Shown: positions 26,366 through 34,289 of the stretch, piece by piece
Layout of the letters: the number at the start of each line of letters is the position of its first letter
Position numbering within the stretch: the first letter of the stretch is position 1
Assembly: GCA_036490175.1 (NCBI GenBank)
Contig: DASXEJ010000129.1
Span: 1-36,972 of the forward strand
Reading direction: 5' to 3'
Source of the DNA: Pirellulales bacterium
GTDB lineage: Bacteria; Planctomycetota; Planctomycetia; Pirellulales; JACPPG01
Length of the DNA: 36,972 bases
Notes under the pieces: model-generated
The model's input: the letters and a program-made list of their open reading frames with translations, nothing else
The model's database searches: none
What the model was told of the DNA's origin: nothing
Translations under genes and position numbers: made by a program

Positions 26366-28168
26366 ATGCGGTTGTCGCGCATCATGCGGCAGGTCGCCGC
26401 GGTGGCGTTTGCGCTGCAGTTTTTCGCCGTGGCGTCGTTGGCTGCCGACCAAGGCCAACAGAAATCATCAACAAGCGCCGCGTCTAATACGGCAGCGCAG
26501 CTCGTGCATAAGGCGCTCGTCGCTGAAGCTGCCGGGGAGACGGAACGCCGCACGGAGTATCTCAAAGACGCTCTTGTCGCTGACCCTGATTATGCGCCCG
26601 CACATTGGCAATCGGGCGAAGTGCGCATCGGCGATCAATGGCTGAAGGTCGAGTCCGCGGCGTCGCATGCAACCCGGACGGGCAAGGTTGCCAAATACCG
26701 TCAGCTTCGCGACGCGGGGCACAACACGACGAACGAGCACCTGCAGCTTGCCCGCTGGTGCGCGGCCGATGGTCTTGCGGATCAGGAGCGATTCCACCTG
26801 CTGTGGGCCACGCAATCGGTAACGACAAAAAAACAACGATTGGAAATCGTTAAGCGGCTCAACCTGGTTCGCTATCAGGGGACCATGATGCCTCCCGCAC
26901 AGGCGGAACTGCTCAAGTCGCAGGCGAAAACGCACGACAAAGCCATGCAGGAATGGAAGCCGCGGATCGTGGCGATCCGTCGCGACATCGAAGGCCGAGA
27001 CGCGAAAAAACAGGCCGCGGCATTCAATCAACTGCGCTCAATTAAGGACCCGGCCGCCATACCCGCGCTTGAGGCAGTCTTAGTCAATTGCAAACCGGAT
27101 GTCCTCGAAGTTGCGCTCGCAACGATTGCAGCAATGTCTGGCCAATCAGCCACAGATTCATTGATCCGCCACGTCGTCTTTTGCGAAGACGAGTCCGTCC
27201 GCCAGGCGGCCGCCGAGGCGCTCACGCCCCGATCGATCTATAGCTATGCGCCAACGCTGATGTCGGCCCTGCAATCGCCGGTCGAAGTACAGTTTGATTC
27301 CGTCTTCGTAAATGGCCAATACCGCCATCGATTGACGCTTTTTCAGGAAGGTCCTTTGATGGACCAATCGTTCGTCTCGAACGGTGGATCTCACGAGGAT
27401 GTGCGCGTAGTCACGCATCCCATGACCCATCGTGCCACAGACTACTACGACCATTACACACCGGACCCGACAGCGAACACCGACGCTCTGCATGCGGAAC
27501 GCGAGTTATCTGCGAATGTCGTGCGCACGGCGATGAATCAGCGAGTTACAAGCGCACTTCAAGTGGCGACTGGAAATGATTTCGGCGCAGAACCGGCCCC
27601 GTGGTGGGATTGGTGGTTGAACTACAACGAGATGTACCAACCCCCCTATAAGCCCGTCAGTCAGGTCGTCGTGAATAACACGCCCGCGGTGCCCTATACC
27701 TATCGAGTGAGTTCTGTTTCCTGCTTCGTCGCCGGCACGCCGGTGCAGACCACGACCGGGCCGATGCCGATTGAACAGGTCAAGCCCGGCGAGTGCGTGC
27801 TAGCGCAAGATCCTGATTCGGGAGAACTAACCTACAAGCCGGTCATCGTGACAACAGTACGGCCGCCGAGTCCGCTCGTCGAGATTCAGCTCGAACGCGA
27901 AACCATCCGCGCCACGCGCGGCCATCCGTTCTGGGTTTCCGGCATCGGCTGGCAGATGGCCAAAGAGTTGCAGGCCGGTCAGTGGTTGCACACCACGAGT
28001 GGCCCGGCACAAATCGAAAGCGTGGAGCAAACTGGCGAGGCGGAATGCTTCAACATGATCGTAGCCGACTTTAACACGTATTTTGTCGGCGACGCCCAAG
28101 TGTTGGTGCATGATAACAATCTGCGGCAGGTAACCACGGCTACGGTGCCGGGAATGGTTGATCCATGA
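26366..28168 (+). CDS. Secreted helical-repeat/HEAT-Hint protein, paralogue 1 of 4
   Basis: A 600-residue protein not matching any named gene I know. A signal peptide (about 1-27, QVAAVAFALQFFAVASLAAD) leads to TPR-like helical pairs (LVHKALVAEAAGETERRTEY, LKDALVADPDYAPAHWQSGE). A HEAT-like section follows near 230-300 (AIPALEAVL, ATDSLIRHV, SVRQAAAEAL), then the W413-W-D-W-W motif with NYNEMY. Residues 453-583 are a Hint domain: C453-FVAGT, IEQVKPGECVLAQD, T517-R-G-H520-PFW, GWQMAKEL, NTYFV, V-H582-D583. A 17-residue tail (NNLRQVTTATVPGMVDP) ends the protein. ATG at 26366 has AAGGAGG upstream; the frame is open further up. The Hint domain lacks the terminal Asn. Confidence 0.85.
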   Translation: MRLSRIMRQVAAVAFALQFFAVASLAADQGQQKSSTSAASNTAAQLVHKALVAEAAGETERRTEYLKDALVADPDYAPAHWQSGEVRIGDQWLKVESAASHATRTGKVAKYRQLRDAGHNTTNEHLQLARWCAADGLADQERFHLLWATQSVTTKKQRLEIVKRLNLVRYQGTMMPPAQAELLKSQAKTHDKAMQEWKPRIVAIRRDIEGRDAKKQAAAFNQLRSIKDPAAIPALEAVLVNCKPDVLEVALATIAAMSGQSATDSLIRHVVFCEDESVRQAAAEALTPRSIYSYAPTLMSALQSPVEVQFDSVFVNGQYRHRLTLFQEGPLMDQSFVSNGGSHEDVRVVTHPMTHRATDYYDHYTPDPTANTDALHAERELSANVVRTAMNQRVTSALQVATGNDFGAEPAPWWDWWLNYNEMYQPPYKPVSQVVVNNTPAVPYTYRVSSVSCFVAGTPVQTTTGPMPIEQVKPGECVLAQDPDSGELTYKPVIVTTVRPPSPLVEIQLERETIRATRGHPFWVSGIGWQMAKELQAGQWLHTTSGPAQIESVEQTGEAECFNMIVADFNTYFVGDAQVLVHDNNLRQVTTATVPGMVDP

Positions 28169-28303
28169 GGCAACGCGTTTGTGTCGGGCCGGCAGATATC
28201 GCGCATGTTGACCGTCAGGTGGCCAGCGTTCGTCTAATGCGATTGAGGCAGAACTGAATTGGTTCGAGAAAAAGTTGGCCACCAAGTTGGCCGGGAGCGA
28301 ACG

Positions 28304-30196
28304 ATGCGAGCGTTCCGTTTCTGCGTACGGTGCGGTTTAGCGGTTGCAATAGTTGGCGGCGCGTGTTTCGCGCCGTTCGTCCAAGCAGCAGAGCCGAGCG
28401 CCACCAAAACCAGCGCCATTAAAACGAGCGCGGCCAACGAAGGAACCGCCACTGCGGCGGAACTCGTCCGCCAGGCCTTACAGGCCGAGGCCGACGGCAA
28501 GCTGGACGAACGGGTTGAGTTGCTACACCAGGCGATGCAAGTCGACGAGCAATATGCGCCGGCACATTGGCAACTAGGAGAAGTGCGGGTGGGCGAGCGG
28601 TGGCTCCCCACCGATACGGCCGCGGCCGGTAATGCCTGGGCCAGCAAGTTTCTCGACTATCGGAAGCAGGTACGACAGTCGGCGCAGACAGCCGATGCTC
28701 ACTTGAAGGTCGCGCGCTGGTGCGAACAGGCGGGCATGAAGGATCAGGAGCAGATGCACCTGAGAATTGCCATGAACCTGCGTCCCACCAAGACGCAGCA
28801 GCGCGAGCTTCTAGACAAGCTGGGGCTAATGCGCTATCAGAAGCGTTTCGTCCCGGCGGACCAGGTCGCATCGATCAAAGATCGGGCCAAAAAGGCGGAC
28901 GCAGATTTTCACAAGTGGAAGCCGATCCTAAGCCGTCTGTGCAATGATCTGGAAAGCCGCGACACGGCGAGACAGGCATCGGCACGCGAACGCCTGGTGG
29001 CCCTGCAAGACGTGTCGACTATTCCGGCGATGGAAACGGTATTCGCCAAGAGCTCGGCGACTGCCGGCAAAGCGGCTATCGGTGCCCTCGCGGCGATGCG
29101 CTCGCAAGAGGCAACTGATTCGCTGGTGCGGCACGCTGTATTCGCCACTTCAGAAGACGTCCGAAAGGCCGCCGCCGAGGCGCTCAAGGCACGCGATCTG
29201 TTTACCTACGTACCCCTGCTGTTGTCGGCGATGAACACACCGATCGAAGTCACGTTCCAAGTCTTTGGTTACGAAGGGGGCGCCTTCGGCGAACGATTAT
29301 CTCTGTATCGTGAAGGTCCACTATACAACACAGCGTTCAACACCGGTTTGACTGCGCTACCGAGCTATACGCCGACGCCCGGCCGTGCTGCGATACCGCT
29401 GACCGGTGCCGCGGAACAAAACGTTGCCCAGCGGGCTGCCGCGGATTCGGCGACGGCGGCCGCGGCGCTAGCAGAAAACGTCCGTACGGAATTCATGAAC
29501 GAGCGGATCGGGGCCACCCTGCGTGTGACGACAGGCGACGACAGTTTGGGAGATGATGCCAAGGAGTGGTGGAATTGGTGGACCGACTATAACGAAACCC
29601 ACCGGTCATCCGACAAGCCGACCTACGAGACGAACCGCTTCGCCTACACCTATTACTCTGCGATGTACGTGGTGCCTAGGCAGACATCAATACTGCACAA
29701 CGCGCCACCACCAGAAAAGCCATGGCACAGGGATCGTGGTGCGGTGGCCTGCTTTGTGCCCGGCACAAAAGTGTGGACCGTGACCGGCACCGTACCGATC
29801 GAGACCATTCGCATGGGCGATTGGGTATTGGCCCAAAATGTCGACACGGGCGAATTGGCTTACAAGCCGGTGATGGCCACGACGGTCGGACCGTCCCTGC
29901 CGCTCGTCGAGATCCATGCAGGCCAAGAGACGATCCGCTGCACGCTGGGGCACCTGTTCTGGATCTCGGGCACTGGCTGGCGCATGGCCAAGGAGCTAAA
30001 GACCGGCGATCGTCTGCATACGACCAAGGGGACACTCTTGATCGACAGTGTGGAGCAGACGGGTGAGTCCGCTTGCCATAACTTGATCGTGCCCGAGTTC
30101 AACACGTACTTTGTGACCGATCAGCAAATTCTCGTGCATGACATCAACTTCCGCGGCCCGACCATGGCCACTGTGCCGGGGCTCGCGAAACCGTAG
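28304..30196 (+). CDS. Secreted helical-repeat/HEAT-Hint protein, paralogue 2 of 4
   Basis: A 630-residue paralogue with the same order: signal peptide (about 1-28, CGLAVAIVGGACFAPFVQAA), TPR-like N-terminal helices (LVRQALQAEADGKLDERVEL), HEAT-like section (TIPAMETVF, ATDSLVRHAV, VRKAAAEALKARDL), WWNWW at 422-426 with DYNETH. The Hint domain runs from C483 (CFVPGTKVWT) through T547-L-G-H550-LFW to V-H612-D613, and the tail is INFRGPTMATVPGLAKP. It has an extra Ala-rich stretch before the WWNWW motif (around EQNVAQRAAADSATAAAALAE). ATG at 28304 has GGGAG upstream; the open frame begins earlier at a TTG. 135 bp follow paralogue 1. Confidence 0.85.
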   Translation: MRAFRFCVRCGLAVAIVGGACFAPFVQAAEPSATKTSAIKTSAANEGTATAAELVRQALQAEADGKLDERVELLHQAMQVDEQYAPAHWQLGEVRVGERWLPTDTAAAGNAWASKFLDYRKQVRQSAQTADAHLKVARWCEQAGMKDQEQMHLRIAMNLRPTKTQQRELLDKLGLMRYQKRFVPADQVASIKDRAKKADADFHKWKPILSRLCNDLESRDTARQASARERLVALQDVSTIPAMETVFAKSSATAGKAAIGALAAMRSQEATDSLVRHAVFATSEDVRKAAAEALKARDLFTYVPLLLSAMNTPIEVTFQVFGYEGGAFGERLSLYREGPLYNTAFNTGLTALPSYTPTPGRAAIPLTGAAEQNVAQRAAADSATAAAALAENVRTEFMNERIGATLRVTTGDDSLGDDAKEWWNWWTDYNETHRSSDKPTYETNRFAYTYYSAMYVVPRQTSILHNAPPPEKPWHRDRGAVACFVPGTKVWTVTGTVPIETIRMGDWVLAQNVDTGELAYKPVMATTVGPSLPLVEIHAGQETIRCTLGHLFWISGTGWRMAKELKTGDRLHTTKGTLLIDSVEQTGESACHNLIVPEFNTYFVTDQQILVHDINFRGPTMATVPGLAKP

Positions 30197-30263
30197 TCGT
30201 TCGTGCGTTAGGTGTCGTTTCTGTCCCGGAACAGTGACCGAGACATCGGTCAAGGAGGCAGTT

Positions 30264-32072
30264 ATGCGCTGGCGTCTTCTAGCGGTATGCGCCGTATTGG
30301 TCGGATCGTTTACGTTCGCGCTGGGTTGGCACGGCACGGCCGTGGCTCGCGCGCCGCGGGCATTGTCCGCGGCAGAACAGTCGGCGGCACAATCTTTGCG
30401 CAAGGCGCTCGCGGCCGAGGCGGAGGGGAACCTTGACCAACGCGCCACTTATCTACGCGAGGCGCTCGATGCCGCGCCCGATTATGATCCCGTGCATTGG
30501 CAACTGGGGGAACTGCGAGTCGACGGAACATGGCTTCCGGCCGAAGCGGCTGCGCGGTTGCTGACTAGCGAAGGCAAGTTGTCCCGTTATCGCGATGCGC
30601 GCGACGCAGCCGGGGAATCGGCGGTCGAGCAAATTCTTCTGGCGCGTTGGTGCGCCCGCGAAGGACTTCTGCCCCAGGAGCGGTTGCATCTGTCCAAGGC
30701 CTTGGAAAAAGAGCCCACTAAGACGCAAACCCGCGAAATCATGTCGCGACTGGGGCTGGTGCGATACGACGACATGCTGATGCCGGTCACTCAGGCTGAA
30801 TCGCGCAAACAACAGGCGCGGCAGGCCGAAGTCGCCTTGCAAAGCTGGAAAGTTCGGCTGGGCCGATGGCGCGACGATCTAGAGTCGAAATATCCAGTAC
30901 GTCGCGCGTCCGGGGAGCAGAAGCTAACCGCCGTCCGCGACCCCGCGGCGGCCGGTCCCATCGAAAAAATGTTTGGCGAAGCCGACCGGCCCCTGGCATT
31001 AATCGCGGTGCGCACGCTGGCGGCGATTAACGATGCGCGGTCGACCGAGGCACTTGCGCGTCTGGCGCTGAATTCGCGCGACGAACAGGTCCGCACGGCA
31101 GCGGCAGAGGCATTGCGAGATCGTGACATTTTCGGCTATGCACCGCAAATGCTCGATAAGGTGAAGTGGCTGGTCGAAGTGCGCTCCGAATCAACGACCG
31201 ACGCCAGCGGCGGACTGCGCCAGCGGCTATCGCTGTTTCGCGAAGGCCGACTCGCCAACGAGTTGCTCGTCTTGAATCATATCGAGCGCCCGCAGAACGC
31301 GGCCGATATGGGCCAGGATTCGATGCAAGGTCGGACATCAACGGTCGTTGCCGTTAAACCCGACATGAACGATTTCCTGAAAAGCGCCCAAGAGGATCGG
31401 CGCCTGGCTGACGAGGCCCTCAAAGAGAACGAAGAGTCCGAGCGGAACAACGAGCGCGTAACCATCGCCCTGCGATTGGCGACAAACAATCCCGACCTGC
31501 GCAACGAGCCCAAAGAGTTGTGGGATTGGTGGGACAACTACAACGAGATGCATTACGCGCAGGACAAGCCGACCTACGAGTCGCTACGCAATGTAACATT
31601 GCAAACGTTTCGTACCCATAGTAGCTGCTTTGTGCCTGGCACCAAGGTTTGGACCAACACGGGCACGGTAGCGATCGAAAAGGTTCAAGCGGGCGACTTT
31701 GTGTTGGCCCAGAATGTCGAGACGGGGGAGTTGGCCTACAAGCCGGTATCTGCCACGACTTTCGGCTCGCCTTTGCCATTGGTCGAAATCCGCGCCGGAG
31801 GCGAACAGATTCGCTGCACGTTCGGCCACTTGTTTTGGGTATCGGGCAGCGGCTGGCAAATGGCCAAGGAGTTGAAGGTGGGCCAATTGCTGTATACGGC
31901 CCGGGGACCATTGACGATCGACGCGGTGGAAAAAAGCGGCGCGGCCCGCTGTCACAATTTGATCGTGCCGGACTTCAACACGTACTTTGTGACGGACCAG
32001 CAGATACTGGTGCATGACATCAATCTCCGCGGTCCGACCACGGCCACGGTGCCGGGCTTGGTGCAAAAATAG
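30264..32072 (+). CDS. Secreted helical-repeat/HEAT-Hint protein, paralogue 3 of 4
   Basis: A 602-residue paralogue: signal peptide (about 1-29, LLAVCAVLVGSFTFALGWHG), N-terminal helical pairs (LRKALAAEAEGNLDQRATYL), HEAT-like section (AGPIEKMFGEADRPLALIAV, ARSTEALARLAL), then LWDWW at 419-423 with NYNEMH. A Glu/Arg-rich helix precedes the W-motif (EDRRLADEALKENEESERNN). The Hint domain runs from C455 (CFVPGTKVWT) through T519-F-G-H522-LFW to V-H584-D585; the tail is INLRGPTTATVPGLVQK. It is closest to paralogue 2 in the Hint part. ATG at 30264 has AAGGAGG upstream. Only 67 bp separate it from paralogue 2, so the two may be co-transcribed. Confidence 0.85.
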   Translation: MRWRLLAVCAVLVGSFTFALGWHGTAVARAPRALSAAEQSAAQSLRKALAAEAEGNLDQRATYLREALDAAPDYDPVHWQLGELRVDGTWLPAEAAARLLTSEGKLSRYRDARDAAGESAVEQILLARWCAREGLLPQERLHLSKALEKEPTKTQTREIMSRLGLVRYDDMLMPVTQAESRKQQARQAEVALQSWKVRLGRWRDDLESKYPVRRASGEQKLTAVRDPAAAGPIEKMFGEADRPLALIAVRTLAAINDARSTEALARLALNSRDEQVRTAAAEALRDRDIFGYAPQMLDKVKWLVEVRSESTTDASGGLRQRLSLFREGRLANELLVLNHIERPQNAADMGQDSMQGRTSTVVAVKPDMNDFLKSAQEDRRLADEALKENEESERNNERVTIALRLATNNPDLRNEPKELWDWWDNYNEMHYAQDKPTYESLRNVTLQTFRTHSSCFVPGTKVWTNTGTVAIEKVQAGDFVLAQNVETGELAYKPVSATTFGSPLPLVEIRAGGEQIRCTFGHLFWVSGSGWQMAKELKVGQLLYTARGPLTIDAVEKSGAARCHNLIVPDFNTYFVTDQQILVHDINLRGPTTATVPGLVQK

Positions 32073-32421
32073 ATCGATGGTTTTGCGGTCTACCAACAGC
32101 AATCCTTCGGCGCCCACCTGTCGAATGGCACGAACAATCAGCCACCGAGGGCTCAGGGCGTATGCGAGTTGCAGACGATGGAGTCCTATTACGACTCCAT
32201 CGTCTGATTACGATCTGGATGCTTTCTGGACCCTAGGTGGCTGCAACAACTCTGTCTGCGGGTGTGCGCGACGCATCGTGCGGAGCATGCCTTGCGGCGA
32301 AGTAACGGAACTCGGCCCGTCGGGCTCGCGTAATAATCTTTGTTCCGCGTCACTTCGCTCTACCGAGGGGCGGTAGTGTTCGAAAGCGCGATGGCCTTGC
32401 AGGGCAAGCCGGAGGTGCAAG
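32073..32421 (+). other. 349-bp spacer between paralogues 3 and 4
   Basis: No gene is supported. It contains a perfect 14-bp hairpin at 32172-32206 (entered separately) and a small one just before paralogue 4 (ctaccg 32360-32365 / cggtag 32371-32376). It is the longest spacer of the cluster, and the hairpin suggests that paralogue 4 is a separate transcription unit. A taataat word at 32331-32337 is a possible -10 but no matching -35 was found. Confidence 0.5.
32172..32206 (+). terminator. Perfect 14-bp hairpin downstream of paralogue 3
   Basis: The arm cagacgatggagtc (32172-32185) is exactly complementary to gactccatcgtctg (32193-32206) around the 7-nt loop ctattac. It begins 99 bp after the paralogue 3 stop. 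A T-run does not follow (attacg), so a classical intrinsic terminator is not certain; a bidirectional terminator without U-tract, or an operator, are alternatives. Confidence 0.5.
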
Positions 32422-34223
32422 ATGCGTCTTCCGTGGCGGTGTACCGTGGCGGCGTTTCTTGTTTGTGCCGCCACTTCCTATGGGGTCGAGCAAGCCTCGT
32501 TGGGGACTGCGACCCGTTCCCCGGCCCATCCACGGGAGAGCGGCGCCGCGCTGCTGGTACGCCAGGCGCTCGCGGCCGAATCTGCCGGCCAGCCCGAGCG
32601 CCGTGCCGATTATCTTCGACAGGCGGTCGCCGCCGAGCCCGACAACGCCGCGGCACGCTGGCAGTCTGGCGAGGTACGACTGGTAAATCGCTGGCTGCCG
32701 GTCGGTCTGGCCGTGCGCACGACGAATGACAACCTGGACGAATACCGGCAACGCCAGGGTAACGCCCACGACACCGCCTACGATCATTTCAAGCTGGCGA
32801 ATTACTGCGCGGGCGCGGGCCTTAAGAAGCAAGAACGCGAAGAGTTGCAGCATGTCTTGCGACTGACTCCGAGGTCGCCCGAGGCGGCTCGGCGATTGGG
32901 TTTGGTTACGGAGAATGGCAAGCTGATACCGACCGCTCAGGCCGAGGCGGGCAAGCGCGAGCGCGCGGCCCGCGCGCGTGCGGCGCTTGATGTCGACGCC
33001 TGGCGGCCACGTCTTGCCCCGCTCTGCAAGGATATTGACGGCGCCGATTCAGAACGGCGCGAGGCGGCACGGCAGCGATTGCAGGCCGTTTCCAACGTAA
33101 CGGCCCTACCCGCCATGGAGTCGTTGGTGCAAAACGGGGGACCGGACGCAGGGCAGGCCATCGTGTCGACCGTGGCGACAATGCCCGAGCAGCGCGCTAC
33201 CGATTCGCTAGTTATGCACGCGGTGCTCGCACCACACGAGAGTGTGCGCCAGGCGGCTACCGAGGCGCTCAAAAAGCGCCCCATGTATGGCTACGTGCCG
33301 ACGCTCGTCTCGGCGCTCGAGCCACCGATCGATGTCCACTACGACACGTTTTCCTTGGACGACGGACGGAACGCCCATTATTTTGCGCTCTTTCAACCAG
33401 GGCATAACGCGAATGCGGCCATCGAATCGCGGGGGGCCGAGTTTCGCATCGTCGACAAGTGGGCTGGCGGCCCGACCTGGGTCAAGGAGGTACGCGATCC
33501 CACGGCGGCTGCCGATGCACGCATGGCAACCGATGCCGAACAACACAATCGACAAAGTTCCGCGATTAACGATCGAGTTGCAAAAGTTCTGCAATCGACC
33601 GTCGGAGAGAATTTTGGCAGCGATACCGAGTTGTGGTGGGATTGGTGGGATCGCTACAACGAAATGTATCGACCGCCCGAAAAGCCGACGAGTTTTGCCA
33701 CGCAATCGGTGGGTATCTCACCCGTCATCATGCGCTACCATCAACGAATTCGGTCGCAACACAGCGGACCACACTCGTGTTTCGTCGCCGGCACGCAAGT
33801 TCATACGCCTACGGGTGTGGCAGCAATTGAAAGCATTCAGGCTGGCGATTTCGTCCTTTCGCAGAATGTAACGACTGGCGAACTGGCATACAAAATGGTA
33901 GTCACGCCGACGAATCGCCCCCCGCCTCGCTAGTCGAGATCTCGGCCGGAGGAGAAACCATCCGCGCCAGCCGGGGGCATCCGTTCTGGGTTTCTGGCCT
34001 GGGCTGGCAAATGGCGAAGGAACTCCGCGCTGGCGAGTGGCTGCACGGCGCCCGCGGCCCCGTGCTGATCGATCGCGTCGAACAGCAGGGAGAGGCGGAA
34101 TGCTACAATCTGATCGTGGCCGATTTCGACACGTACTTTGTCGGCAGCAACCAATTGCTCGTCCACGACAACATGCTGCGCGACGGCACTACGGCCATCG
34201 TGCCCGGCCTGGTTGATCCATGA
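32422..34223 (+). pseudogene. Helical-repeat/HEAT-Hint protein, paralogue 4 of 4, frameshifted
   Basis: The first part (32422-33933, 503 residues) has a signal peptide, helical repeats, HEAT-like section, WWDWW at 405-409 with RYNEMY, and the start of a Hint domain at C453. The frame then runs into TAG at 33931-33933. The rest of the Hint domain continues in the -1 frame (LVEISAGGETIRASRGHPFW, ECYNLIVADFDTYFV, LLVHDN and tail MLRDGTTAIVPGLVDP) to the stop at 34221-34223. Adding one C to the C6 run at 33918-33923 restores a 600-residue protein, the same length as paralogue 1, with its Cys and His at the same positions. It could be a real mutation, a base-calling error, or slippage; the last is unproven. 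ATG has GGAGG upstream. Confidence 0.85.
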
Positions 34224-34226
34224 ATG

Positions 34227-34259
34227 GCGCGCGTGATGAGCGAGCTTTAAAACGCGCGC
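34227..34259 (+). terminator. GC hairpin after paralogue 4
   Basis: The arm gcgcgcgt (34227-34234) pairs exactly with acgcgcgc (34252-34259) around a 17-nt loop, starting three bases after the stop codon. The convergent J/LRR/VanZ gene ends at 34290. No T-run follows, so the terminator role is inferred from position. Confidence 0.45.
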
Positions 34260-34289
34260 GGACCCCTTTGAATTGGCCGATCCGTGCGC

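Noticed and set aside
27722..28111. A splicing intein inserted in the Hint-containing genes
   Set aside because: There is no C-extein resuming a host domain, the terminal Asn is Asp, and no homing endonuclease is present; a C-terminal autoprocessing domain fits better.
26366..34223. Polymorphic-toxin cassette array
   Set aside because: Hint domains often precede toxins, but only 17 residues follow here and no small immunity-like gene lies between the paralogues.
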